From: JABFSS01 sp964449445
GTDB lineage: Bacteria; Patescibacteriota; Gracilibacteria; Peribacterales; Peribacteraceae
NCBI GenBank assembly: GCA_964449445.1
Contig: CAYUZT010000001.1
Span: 1 to 64,000 of the forward strand
Direction of reading: 5' to 3'
DNA length: 64,000 nt
The stretch's first letter is position 1. Each line of letters opens with the position of its first letter. Both the position numbers and the translations under genes were made by a program. Positions 1 through 8,220 of the stretch are shown here, piece after piece. The notes under the pieces are model-generated. The model was not told the DNA's origin, made no database searches, and saw nothing but the letters and a program-made list of their open reading frames with translations.

Positions 1-91
1 GCTTACACAAAGGGAAAAGTGTTCACTTTACCACCCATTTTTGTCCACTAGCCCGGAAAATCGGGTTCGATTTGAACTGATCGAGCAGTTC

Positions 92-1852
92 TCAGTCCAA
101 TTGAAACTGCTTCAAGTACGCGTTTGTATCCTGCGGTGTGCTCGCGAGCATCTTCTCTTTCCGTAATAGGTAGTTCCCCAGCACGAGAAAATCCATTTGC
201 GTGTGCAGGAAGCAATGCACCGCGTCTTTGGGGGATTCTACAATCGGTTCACCGCGCACATTAAAGGAGGTATTGATGATCACTGGGCAGCCGGTCCGTT
301 TTTCAAACGCTTTCAGGAGATCATAGTACCGGGGATTCTGGTCACGCCGAATTGTTTGAATGCGCGCGCTACCGTCCACGTGCGTCACAGCCGGAATTTC
401 GCTCCGTCGATGGGGGAGAGTGTCTGCAACCAGCAGCATGTACGGGCTCTCCCGGTTCAAATCGAAGTAATCGGAGACTCTCTCCTCTAATACCGTCGGC
501 GCGAAGGGTCGGAAGCTCTCGCGGAACTTTATTTTCAAGTTCACCTTCTGCCAGTTCTCCTTATTGCGCGCGTCGGCGAGAATCGATCGGTTGCCGAGCG
601 ACCGCGGGCCGTACTCCATCCGTCCCTGAAACCATCCGATCACATGCTCGCCTTCCAGTAGTCCGGAAACAGTTTCCATCAGCTCAGCATCATTCAATTT
701 TTCGTAGGGCAAATTCTCTGCCTGCAGACAGCTCTCAATCTCTTCATTCGAATACTCATTCCCCAGAAACGCATGCTCCATTTTCGGAAGACGGGCACCA
801 CCGTATTCCTTGTGCCAGATAGCGAGAGCAGCACCAAGAGCTCCACCCGCGTCTCCGGCTGCTGGCTGAATGAAAATATCTTTAAAGAGACCGGTTTTCA
901 GGATTTTTCCATTCGCCACGCAGTTCAATGCGACACCTCCTGCAAGGCAGAGATTCTCCGAGGGACAGACTTTTTTCGCGTACCGGACGATCTTCAACAT
1001 CATCTCCTCTGTTATTTCCTGTAGTGAGCGTGCGACATCCTTATGGAACTGTGTGAGCGGCGACTCTGGCTTTCGCGTCGGCTGGCCGAAGAGTTTTTCG
1101 ATTGCAGAACCCGTCATCGTGAGGCCGTATTCGAAATTGAAGTACTTCATGTTCAGGTGGAAACTCCCATCCTCGCGGATTTCGACGAGTTCATGCATCT
1201 CCTTTATGTATTTCGGCTCTCCATACGGCGCGAGGCCCATCACTTTGTACTCGGCACTGTTTACTTTAAAGCCGAGGTAGTAGGTGAGGGCGGAATAGAG
1301 GAGGCCGAGGGAGCTCGGAAAATGAATCTCCTTCGTAATCTGCAAATCAATTCCCTTCCCGTATCCAATGGTTGTCGTTGCCCATTCGCCCACGCCATCG
1401 ACCGTGACCACCGTTGCATCTAGAAACCCTGACGCGTAGTACGCGGAGGCCGCGTGCGATTCATGGTGAGAGGTGAAGAGCACCTCGCCCGCGAACCCCA
1501 ATTCTTTTTTGATGTTCTGCGCGATCCAGAGTTTCTTTTGCATCCATTCGTGCATCGCGTGGTGGTAGCTGATAAGACCCCGTGGCCACACGTTGATATA
1601 GGTGGGGATGATCCGGTCGAAGAACTTGAGCAGCGGTTTCTCGTAGAAGCCGATCACGTCGATATCCTTCATCGTAATGCCCGCATGCGTCAGCGCATGC
1701 TCCACTGCTTTCTTTGGCAGCGATTCATCATGCTTCTTGCGGGTGTAGCGCTCCTCATGCGCGGCAAACGCGATTTCCCCATTGCGGACAAGACATACGG
1801 CGCTGTCATGGTAGTAGCAGGAGATCCCGAGGATAGTGCGAGGCGTACCCAT
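92..1852 (-). CDS. NodU/CmcH-type carbamoyltransferase
   Basis: About 586 residues, close to the family's usual length. The N-terminus (ILGISCYYHDSAVCLV) is the Kae1/HSP70-like ATPase domain that forms carbamoyl-AMP; HHESHAASAYY at about residue 130 is the metal-binding His motif. The C-terminal half holds the YrdC-like carbamoyltransferase part (FGQP, GPRSLGNRS, NTSFNVRGEP). These enzymes O-carbamoylate sugars or secondary metabolites from carbamoyl phosphate. I chose ATG at 1852 because it overlaps the upstream stop by one base (TGATG), which implies translational coupling; a TTG one codon earlier is also open. It is the last gene of a three-gene operon with SxtJ-like and DUF5989 proteins. 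The substrate cannot be told from sequence. Confidence 0.93.
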   Translation of the reverse strand: MGTPRTILGISCYYHDSAVCLVRNGEIAFAAHEERYTRKKHDESLPKKAVEHALTHAGITMKDIDVIGFYEKPLLKFFDRIIPTYINVWPRGLISYHHAMHEWMQKKLWIAQNIKKELGFAGEVLFTSHHESHAASAYYASGFLDATVVTVDGVGEWATTTIGYGKGIDLQITKEIHFPSSLGLLYSALTYYLGFKVNSAEYKVMGLAPYGEPKYIKEMHELVEIREDGSFHLNMKYFNFEYGLTMTGSAIEKLFGQPTRKPESPLTQFHKDVARSLQEITEEMMLKIVRYAKKVCPSENLCLAGGVALNCVANGKILKTGLFKDIFIQPAAGDAGGALGAALAIWHKEYGGARLPKMEHAFLGNEYSNEEIESCLQAENLPYEKLNDAELMETVSGLLEGEHVIGWFQGRMEYGPRSLGNRSILADARNKENWQKVNLKIKFRESFRPFAPTVLEERVSDYFDLNRESPYMLLVADTLPHRRSEIPAVTHVDGSARIQTIRRDQNPRYYDLLKAFEKRTGCPVIINTSFNVRGEPIVESPKDAVHCFLHTQMDFLVLGNYLLRKEKMLASTPQDTNAYLKQFQLD

Positions 1853-2085
1853 CAAAATTGATGATGGAGGTCCCCGGGCGGGGCGGGAGGAACATCAATC
1901 CAGTACGACGCTGCCGTCGGAGGCTTCCGACGGAAGACCCAAATGCATTTCAGAATAATGCCGTACGTGCCAAATCCCACGATCCACAGGATCGTCAGGA
2001 TAATCTTGCTCATGATCTTCCCGAGAATCTCGGCAAACAGTTTCCAGGCAGCCCAGAGCCAGCTGAGAGGAGGAGGAAGTTTCAT
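1852..2085 (-). CDS. SxtJ-like small membrane protein
   Basis: 77 residues with a hydrophobic central segment (about 22-48) and a C-terminal tail containing RRKPPTAASYW. The order DUF5989, SxtJ, carbamoyltransferase is a known conserved arrangement, and the central and tail pattern resembles the C-terminal half of SxtJ, but the protein is shorter than typical members (about 130 residues). Its stop overlaps the carbamoyltransferase start by one base, and it begins three bases after the DUF5989 gene stop. It is probably a membrane partner of the carbamoyltransferase; no catalytic role is known. Confidence 0.6.
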   Translation of the reverse strand: MKLPPPLSWLWAAWKLFAEILGKIMSKIILTILWIVGFGTYGIILKCIWVFRRKPPTAASYWIDVPPAPPGDLHHQF

Positions 2086-2088
2086 TTG

Positions 2089-2247
2089 CTAGAACACGGT
2101 GTAGATCAGCGGCGCGAGAGCGGATCCCTGGGCGAATACCAGTATGAGCGCAAGCAGCGTTATGAGCAGCAGCAGCGGCAGAAGCCACCACGACTTGCGC
2201 ACGCGCATGAACAACCACAGCTCTCTGAAAATCGAAAATTTACTCAT
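2089..2247 (-). CDS. DUF5989 small membrane protein
   Basis: 52 residues starting MSKFSIFRELW, followed by a basic patch (RVRKSW) and one membrane helix ending AQGSALAPLIYTVF. The AQGSALAPFIYT-type ending is the hallmark of DUF5989, a family that accompanies SxtJ and carbamoyltransferases. The open frame extends 14 codons further upstream, but a promoter-like TTGGGA/TATACT pair lies inside that extension, so ATG at 2247 is the better start. It is the first gene of the carbamoyltransferase operon. Function unknown. Confidence 0.8.
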   Translation of the reverse strand: MSKFSIFRELWLFMRVRKSWWLLPLLLLITLLALILVFAQGSALAPLIYTVF

Positions 2248-2255
2248 GGGAGCAG

Positions 2256-2283
2256 AGTATACAGACAACATCTTTTCTCCCAA
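2256..2283 (-). promoter_or_regulatory. Promoter of the carbamoyltransferase operon
   Basis: On the minus strand a TTGGGA -35-like hexamer (2278-2283) and a TATACT -10 hexamer (2256-2261) are 16 bases apart. The -10 ends 8 bases before the DUF5989 ATG, so the transcript would be leaderless or have a leader of one or two bases. No Shine-Dalgarno motif is seen. Confidence 0.5.
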
Positions 2284-2403
2284 ATCCACCGGTCCGCTTT
2301 TGCCCTCTTTTGCGATTGGACGACATATAGGAGTGTTTGGAAATTGAAATCCTGCGGCAGAAGAGGATGATTGTCCACAGATTTGGTCTTCCCCTCATTT
2401 CTT

Positions 2404-4419
2404 ATGGTCAAAAATTTGCACACGAACTTGCGACGCGCCGCTTCACGCGCTGTCGCTGCCTCGACGATTTTTTTCATGCTTGCCCCGAACGCGTTTGCGG
2501 CAACCTACTACTGGACCGGTTTCGGCGCAGATGGGAGCCGATGGGAGAATGCGAATAACTGGTCTACTGCGGATACTCCATCTGGCAACGGAGCTGTTCC
2601 TACGCAGGATGACGTCGCGATCTTCCGCCACGGCGGCAGCGTGAACCCCGTCGTCCGCAGCCGCGCCATCGCCAAGGGTATTGTCATGGATGCGGCATGG
2701 ACCGGTTCCATCATGATGGGAACGGGAACTCTTGCTATTGGTCCCAGTGGATGGAGGGCCGGAGGAGGCACGTTTGTCGGAGGCACGAGCCCCATCACAC
2801 TCTCCGGAAGTTTGACGCAGACGGGAGGAACGCTGAAGGGTCTCATGGACACGCTCTCCGTTTCTGGAAGCTTGTCCATCACTGGCGCTGCTTCCACATT
2901 CACCTCCACGGGTACCGTGGTGTTTGCGTCGGCCATTGCCAACCAGACGTTCACGCCCGCCGCCAGGAGCACGTTTAGGCACCTTACGATCTACAACAGA
3001 GGCGCTGCGGGAGCCAACGCTGTGACCATTGCCACCGGCCACCTGAACCTCTCGGGTTCTCTCACGGTGACGCAGGGCAAACTCGATCTCACTACCAACA
3101 GCAGGCGCCTCGCCGTTCGCAAGAACGTGACCGTCGCTTCCAGCACCGTGGCGGCCATTGTGACCAACAGCAACGTCGCGCTCTCCGGATCGCTGACCGT
3201 CAGTAACGCCAGCGGCGGCTTCCTCCAGACCGCAGGTACCACCAACTTCAAGGGTTCCGGTCCCCAGTCAGTCACCCTTGGCGGCGGCCTGAACAGATTC
3301 TTCACGGTGACACTCAATAGCACCAGCGACATTTCAGGCCAATACACGGTGACTGCGGCCGATCACTTCAACATGTCGGGCTCCCTCACTATCACCACAG
3401 GCTTGCTCAATCTGGCTACGAACAGCAAGAGACTCGTTGCCCGCGGCATCACTGTCGCAAGCAGTGCTTTGGCCGGGCTTGTCACCGACAGCAACGTGAC
3501 GAACTCCGGTGCTGTGAGCTTTGGCGTACTCTCCACGTTGACCGTGACAGGAGGAACCTGGAAACAAAACGGTACGCAGAACGTGAACCTCGACTTCGCG
3601 GGTCGTTCTGTGAATAACCTCACGATCAATAACCCTGGTATAGGAACGGAAACGGAAACGCTCCTCAACCCGCTCTTCATCTCCGGCGCTCTCACCGTCA
3701 CCGACGGCACGCTCGATACACAGAGCAATAACATCCGGGTTGTCGGCAACACGCTGATCGCCGGAACGCTCGTCGCCCGCGGAGCAACGATCCGTGCCGC
3801 CGGTAACTGGACCAAGGAAGCCGCAGGTACCTTCACTGCCAACACGGGTTCTGTGATCCTGAACGGCACCGCTCAGACCTTGAGCGGCTCCACCACGTTC
3901 TACGTGCTGACGAAAAACATCACCTCCGCAGAGACGCTGCAATTCGCTCAAGGCAGAACGACGACTGCCACGACGCTCACGCTCCAGGGCACAGCAGGCG
4001 CTGCGTTGAAGCTCCGGTCCACAACCGCAGGACAAAAGTGGACCATCAGCACCAGCAGCCCGACGGTCGCGTACCTCAACGTGCAGGACAGCACAGCATC
4101 CACCACTATTGCCTGTTCCAACGCCTGTACCGATGCCGGCAATAACACCGGTTGGGACTTCGCCCATGCAGCGGCTGGTGGCAGCGCGACGACAACAGGC
4201 GGAGGCGGTGGTCGTGGCGGTGGAGGCGGCGGTGGGGGAGGCAAGATCGTTCTCCCGTCCACTCCAGCGAAGCCAGCGACACCTGCCAACCCTGCGACGG
4301 GGAAGGTGAAGGGGCTCACGCTCAAGGAGCGGCTAGCGCAGCGCAGGAAGTTACGTCTCGCATTCCAGGCTCGCCTCAAGGCACGCCTTGAGGAGCGCAG
4401 GGCACGGCGCGGAATGTAG
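2404..4419 (+). CDS. Secreted repeat-rich beta-helix-like surface protein
   Basis: About 671 residues. ATG at 2404 gives an Arg-containing n-region, a hydrophobic core (TIFFMLAPNAFA) and a cleavage site before ATYYWTG, a good Sec signal peptide; an upstream ATG adds 11 residues. The mature part starts with a YYWTG...WENANNWS motif seen in bacterial autotransporter-like and filamentous repeat proteins. It then has many degenerate Ser/Thr-rich repeats built on SGSLT(V/I)T, GTLxL and NxxLVAR, consistent with a right-handed beta-helix or beta-solenoid. A glycine run near 600 is followed by a Pro/Ala linker and a very basic C-terminus rich in RLKARLEERRARR-type sequence. No enzyme motif. Probably a cell-surface fibre or adhesin; the family is not identified. 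A terminator follows. Confidence 0.75.
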   Translation: MVKNLHTNLRRAASRAVAASTIFFMLAPNAFAATYYWTGFGADGSRWENANNWSTADTPSGNGAVPTQDDVAIFRHGGSVNPVVRSRAIAKGIVMDAAWTGSIMMGTGTLAIGPSGWRAGGGTFVGGTSPITLSGSLTQTGGTLKGLMDTLSVSGSLSITGAASTFTSTGTVVFASAIANQTFTPAARSTFRHLTIYNRGAAGANAVTIATGHLNLSGSLTVTQGKLDLTTNSRRLAVRKNVTVASSTVAAIVTNSNVALSGSLTVSNASGGFLQTAGTTNFKGSGPQSVTLGGGLNRFFTVTLNSTSDISGQYTVTAADHFNMSGSLTITTGLLNLATNSKRLVARGITVASSALAGLVTDSNVTNSGAVSFGVLSTLTVTGGTWKQNGTQNVNLDFAGRSVNNLTINNPGIGTETETLLNPLFISGALTVTDGTLDTQSNNIRVVGNTLIAGTLVARGATIRAAGNWTKEAAGTFTANTGSVILNGTAQTLSGSTTFYVLTKNITSAETLQFAQGRTTTATTLTLQGTAGAALKLRSTTAGQKWTISTSSPTVAYLNVQDSTASTTIACSNACTDAGNNTGWDFAHAAAGGSATTTGGGGGRGGGGGGGGGKIVLPSTPAKPATPANPATGKVKGLTLKERLAQRRKLRLAFQARLKARLEERRARRGM

Positions 4420-4434
4420 CCCGCTTTCAGAAAG

Positions 4435-4465
4435 AGGCCGCGATCCGAGAGGGAGCGGCTTTTTT
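4435..4465 (+). terminator. Rho-independent terminator after the surface protein
   Basis: A stem of GGCCGC pairing with GCGGCT (one wobble) encloses a smaller TCC/GGA inner stem and is followed by an uninterrupted T run (4460-4465). It lies 15 bases after the surface protein stop. Confidence 0.75.
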
Positions 4466-4491
4466 CATGTCATCCTGCCTGCCCGTCCGAA

Positions 4492-4507
4492 GTCCGCCTT
4501 GGCGGAC
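4492..4507. repeat. Palindrome GTCCGCC-TT-GGCGGAC
   Basis: A perfect 7-base inverted repeat with a two-base loop, in the gap between the surface protein terminator and the SGNH-like gene. It is immediately followed by one of the 34-base direct repeats flanking that gene. Confidence 0.6.
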
Positions 4508-4520
4508 GAAGGCGGGAGCT

Positions 4521-4554
4521 CTTCACTTCATTCAGGACAGGCTCCGCGAAGGAT
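4521..4554 (+). repeat. 34-base direct repeat, copy 1
   Basis: Starts CTTCACTTCATTCAGGACAG and ends CTCCGCGAAGGAT. It is repeated with one mismatch at 5723-5756, so the SGNH-like gene is bracketed exactly. Its last base is the first base of that gene's stop triplet. Confidence 0.85.
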
Positions 4555-5714
4555 CATTCTTCCAGGAAGCCTCCGCCGCAGACGACAGTTGCAATCGTCT
4601 TGCCTGCTTCTTGATGCCCTCGGGCATTCCAATACCCTTCACCGTCTTTCCCGTGCAGGAAGAGTCGCTGTTCCTGGGCCAGGTTCGAAAAGGCTTCCGC
4701 GAGATTCAGAACCGTAAAACCGTCCTCTGCCCCCAACATCGCGATCCGACGATCGGGACCAAAAAGATCCGGAACGCCCAAAGCCTTCGCGGTTGCCCCC
4801 CGACGGCTTCGATCCGGATGTGCCTGAATATTGCTGCTCACTGTTACGATGATGAACTTCGCTCCATGTCCTTTCACCTCACCGTGCATTTGGCGCAAAA
4901 TTGTTTCGGTGATATTCCATGCCTCCGTCCACTGAGAGGAGGTCGTCTGCTTGTAGACGGAGCCGTCGTCGTTTGCAGCACCGCGGGGCCTGGTCAGTAC
5001 ATATCCTGCTATCTGCGCAATACGGGAGCGTTGGAGAGTGTGAAGTTTTAATGAAGCGAGTGGGGAAGATTGCTTGCGATAGGACGGTTGATCCCGGAAG
5101 GAGAGATCGATGGTCAGATTGCCGTCATTCATGCTCATGAGCGGACGATCATGCATTCCGCTCAACGCTGCAGAATTGCCGCGTACATTTTCTTCTGCAT
5201 TGAATGCCAAGAGAACCACATCGGGGTTAAATTCCCAGACGCGCGTGTGCAGATGCAGGAGTTCCTGGGCTGTCGTGAATCCTGAGACTCCGAAGTTGAG
5301 CACCTCCACCTGCTTTCCTTGTCGCTGGGCGCATTGTCCAAGTTCCTTCTCCATCACCGACCAGAAGGTGTTCTCGATATCTACCTGTCGCGCTTCGGCA
5401 TAGGCATCTCCCAGGACCGCGATGCGGACGGTGTTCGCGGGCTTTTCCTTCGCATGCTCGTGGTCACGCATACCGGCGCTATTGATACTGACGTACGTTG
5501 TCTCTCCCTCTTGCACCCATCCGGCAGTGCCCGGACGCAGGGCAAAACCTGTCCACTCGTCGTTCTGCGTGAAGAGCGGATATCCGATCCCAAACAAGCG
5601 AAAGACCAGTTCCGCGATCACGAGCGCGCAGAGGAAGAAACAGATGACGTGCAGGGACCGGCGCATGCGGCGCATTCTAGAGGACAAGTCCGCCGTTGAC
5701 GACAGCATTGTCAT
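4554..5714 (-). CDS. SGNH-like membrane-anchored protein lacking catalytic residues
   Basis: 386 residues. An N-terminal membrane helix (about 20-43) is followed by an SGNH/GDSL-hydrolase-like domain: block I reads VLGDAYAE (about 100-107), block II NFGVSGF, and the C-terminal block DGEGYWNARGH. In active relatives block I is GDS and the last block usually reads D-x-H-x-N; here the nucleophile Ser is Ala104 (codon GCC) and Tyr stands where the catalytic His is expected. I infer a pseudoenzyme, possibly polysaccharide-binding. The start is uncertain: ATG at 5666 sits 7 bases after a TAGAAT hexamer and would still leave the membrane helix. The gene is flanked by 34-base direct repeats and precedes a glycan cluster. 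Confidence 0.75.
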   Translation of the reverse strand: MTMLSSTADLSSRMRRMRRSLHVICFFLCALVIAELVFRLFGIGYPLFTQNDEWTGFALRPGTAGWVQEGETTYVSINSAGMRDHEHAKEKPANTVRIAVLGDAYAEARQVDIENTFWSVMEKELGQCAQRQGKQVEVLNFGVSGFTTAQELLHLHTRVWEFNPDVVLLAFNAEENVRGNSAALSGMHDRPLMSMNDGNLTIDLSFRDQPSYRKQSSPLASLKLHTLQRSRIAQIAGYVLTRPRGAANDDGSVYKQTTSSQWTEAWNITETILRQMHGEVKGHGAKFIIVTVSSNIQAHPDRSRRGATAKALGVPDLFGPDRRIAMLGAEDGFTVLNLAEAFSNLAQEQRLFLHGKDGEGYWNARGHQEAGKTIATVVCGGGFLEE

Positions 5715-5722
5715 ACTGAGCC

Positions 5723-5756
5723 CTTCACTTCGTTCAGGACAGGCTCCGCGAAGGAT
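5723..5756 (+). repeat. 34-base direct repeat, copy 2
   Basis: Second copy of the repeat at 4521-4554, with one A/G difference, just upstream of the SGNH-like gene start and 14 bases before the next glycosyltransferase gene. Confidence 0.85.
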
Positions 5757-5770
5757 GTTAATCTTTTCTC

Positions 5771-6919
5771 ATGAAGATCTGCGTTCTCGTACCGGTGCTC
5801 GATGTCTTCAAGGGGGGCAATCACCTGCCGCTTCTCGCCGCGCTGCCAGATGTGTCCTTTACCATCGTCACGCAGCGCGTGAAGCCGCAGAATCCTCCGC
5901 TCCCGCCCAATGTGTCGGTTGTGAGAGTCGAAGGACGCACGGGACGCTTTTATTATGGTTTCAGTGATTGGTTCTTCGGCCGGGCGGTCCTCCACCGCTT
6001 TCCTGTGCGTGATCCCTTCTGGCAGCAATTCGACGTTCTTCATCTCAATCAAGCAATGTCACCGCAGCTCCTTGCGCTCAAGGAAACACGTTTGCCCCTC
6101 CTCACGACCATCCACCATCCCGTGACCGTGGATTGCTCCATTGCCATTGAGGAGAGCGGATTCTTTTCCTCTCTTCTCTGGCGGCTTCGGTATGTTCTCC
6201 TCATCCGATGGCAACGCAGAATCTGCAATGGATGCGCGCGCGTCCTTGCTGTATCGCAGACGGTAAAGGATCGATTGGTTGCAGATTACGGGTGCGATCC
6301 TGCAAAAATCACGATTGTCCCGAACGGAGTGAACGTGGCTGATCACTCTTCTCCAACGGAAACAAAATCATCATTCGATGTGATCGCTCTGGGCAGTTTC
6401 CTCCATCCACGCAAAGGCTTCCCGTATCTTCTCGAAGCCTATAAACGACTTGCAGCTGCGGGAATACGCATTGCCGATGTCGGGCGACGGTCAGCGGAGC
6501 AGGAGCAGGCGCTTTCGGGCGTTCCCGGCGTTCAGGTGTTTGGAACAGTCGACAGCGCAACACTCACGCGGCTCCAGAGAGAATCTGCCTGTCTTATTTC
6601 CACCTCGCTCTACGAAGGCTTCGGGCTCTCGCTCATCGAGGCGCTCGCGTCCGGGCACCCCGCCTTCGCATTTGGCGGCGGAGCGGTGACCGAAGTTCTT
6701 TCACCGATCGATCCACATCTCGTTGTCCCTCTGCGGGATACAGAGGAGCTGACGAAGAGAGTGCGTGAGTTTCTGTCGCTTGCTCCGCTTGAGCGTCTGG
6801 AACGAGGCAAACAATGGCGCGATGCCGTGCTGCAGCGCTATCCCATTTCCGCATCCGCAGAGCGCCTCACGCAACTGTACCGAGAGCTTGTCCCCAGAGC
6901 ATCCGGAATATTTTTTTGA
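5771..6919 (+). CDS. Glycosyltransferase family 4 (GT-B fold)
   Basis: 382 residues. The N-terminal half has the open glycosyltransferase-4-type Rossmann start (KICVLVPVLDVFKGGN). The C-terminal half carries a GSFLHPRKGFPYLLEAY sugar-nucleotide-binding segment (around residue 210) and the signature STSLYEGFGLSLIEALASG (E-x7-E type, about 278-296). Such enzymes transfer a sugar from a nucleotide donor during polysaccharide assembly at the cytoplasmic membrane. Its 3' end overlaps the convergent flippase gene by 53 bases. Donor and acceptor cannot be predicted. Confidence 0.92.
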   Translation: MKICVLVPVLDVFKGGNHLPLLAALPDVSFTIVTQRVKPQNPPLPPNVSVVRVEGRTGRFYYGFSDWFFGRAVLHRFPVRDPFWQQFDVLHLNQAMSPQLLALKETRLPLLTTIHHPVTVDCSIAIEESGFFSSLLWRLRYVLLIRWQRRICNGCARVLAVSQTVKDRLVADYGCDPAKITIVPNGVNVADHSSPTETKSSFDVIALGSFLHPRKGFPYLLEAYKRLAAAGIRIADVGRRSAEQEQALSGVPGVQVFGTVDSATLTRLQRESACLISTSLYEGFGLSLIEALASGHPAFAFGGGAVTEVLSPIDPHLVVPLRDTEELTKRVREFLSLAPLERLERGKQWRDAVLQRYPISASAERLTQLYRELVPRASGIFF

Positions 6920-8219
6920 TGAGGAGTAGCACGACGATCACCTGGTACAGGCAGATTGCGATGTAGAAGGCCCATGTGGCGGGCAATCTTTGTGCGAAGG
7001 TAAAGAAGACCACGAGTCCGATGACGGTTGCCGCAAAGTTCGCACGTGCCGTCACGGAGATCTGGTCGTACATGCGAAATAGGGGAGTACTGACCGCATG
7101 CAGCGGCAGAATCAGTTGTGTGGCAAGAATCACCCAGAACGGATACATGGCGGGGCCGAAGCTGCTGCCGTAAATGTACGGGAACAGGAGAGGCACGATG
7201 ATTGCCGTCACCAGACTCACGCCAATATGGAGCAGGAACGAGTAGCGCAGTAGCCGCATCAGATCGCGTCCGAACCGTGCGCCTCTTGCCGCGAGTGCAG
7301 GGATCACCGATGAGGCAAGTCGGCTGATGTTACTGAGCACGTACGTTCCCGGGAGGCTCGCGAACTTGAATGCCAAGCGGATGAGACCGATCACCGCGTC
7401 CGATGAACGCAGACTCAAAGCGAAAATGAAGACGTTGGGGTACAAGCTGCTCAGGCTTTTATCCACGGCAATCCATATGCCGTTTTTGAAATGACGCCAG
7501 AAATGCCGGGTTTTCCCGAGAGAGAAGATTTCTTGTAGCGTCGGGAGTTTGTGGACTCGCGCGATGCGGGGGTAGAGCGCAAGCGATGCGAACGCCGAGA
7601 TCGCAGAGGTCACAAGGGATCCGAGCAGTATGCCCGCAGGCCCCATTCCCTGAAGGATAAACAGAATCGCAAATCCCAGTTGAACGACGACGTACGCGTT
7701 TTCGACAATAGTGAGAAAACGGATCTCGCGGACCGTCTGGAGTGCAATGGAGAAGAAGATATAGAAGGGATCGAGCATCGATGCGAGGAACACGAATTGC
7801 GCCAATGTGCCAATCTCGCTGCGTCCATAGATGAGGATGCTCAACTGCGGTAGAAGGAAAAAGATAATCCCCAGGAGGAGCATGGTCGCGATCGATAAAA
7901 TCGAGTAGTACCGCGAGACCTGCACCATCGCCTCGCGATCCTGCCTCCCATAGGCTTCCGCCAAAAACGTGAGCGTCGTAAACCGTTGTCCGAGGTTCGT
8001 GAACAAGCCGATCACACCCGTAAACGCCAAAACAACTGCGTATGTTCCATACCCGCCGAGTCCGAGCAGTCGCGCGTAGAGAATGGAGGAGAGGAGCCCG
8101 CCCAGGAGCGGCACAAACTTTCCCCCCTGCATGATCGCGACTTCCCGCACGAAGCGAAACCGCAGCATCGCTCGCGCATGGGAGAAGAGAACTCGGAACA
8201 TAGAGAGAGTGTAGCTCAC
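6867..8219 (-). CDS. Wzx-type polysaccharide flippase
   Basis: 450 residues, almost wholly hydrophobic with about 12-14 predicted membrane helices and a basic N-terminus. The sequence (FVPLLGGLLSSILYARLLGLGGYGTYAVV) matches the start of MATE/MOP-superfamily polysaccharide-export proteins. It would flip lipid-linked glycan units across the membrane. It is the last gene of a minus-strand run after a Gmd-like gene and a glycosyltransferase, with one base between it and the upstream stop. Confidence 0.88.
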   Translation of the reverse strand: MSYTLSMFRVLFSHARAMLRFRFVREVAIMQGGKFVPLLGGLLSSILYARLLGLGGYGTYAVVLAFTGVIGLFTNLGQRFTTLTFLAEAYGRQDREAMVQVSRYYSILSIATMLLLGIIFFLLPQLSILIYGRSEIGTLAQFVFLASMLDPFYIFFSIALQTVREIRFLTIVENAYVVVQLGFAILFILQGMGPAGILLGSLVTSAISAFASLALYPRIARVHKLPTLQEIFSLGKTRHFWRHFKNGIWIAVDKSLSSLYPNVFIFALSLRSSDAVIGLIRLAFKFASLPGTYVLSNISRLASSVIPALAARGARFGRDLMRLLRYSFLLHIGVSLVTAIIVPLLFPYIYGSSFGPAMYPFWVILATQLILPLHAVSTPLFRMYDQISVTARANFAATVIGLVVFFTFAQRLPATWAFYIAICLYQVIVVLLLIKKIFRMLWGQALGTVA

Positions 8220-8220
8220 G

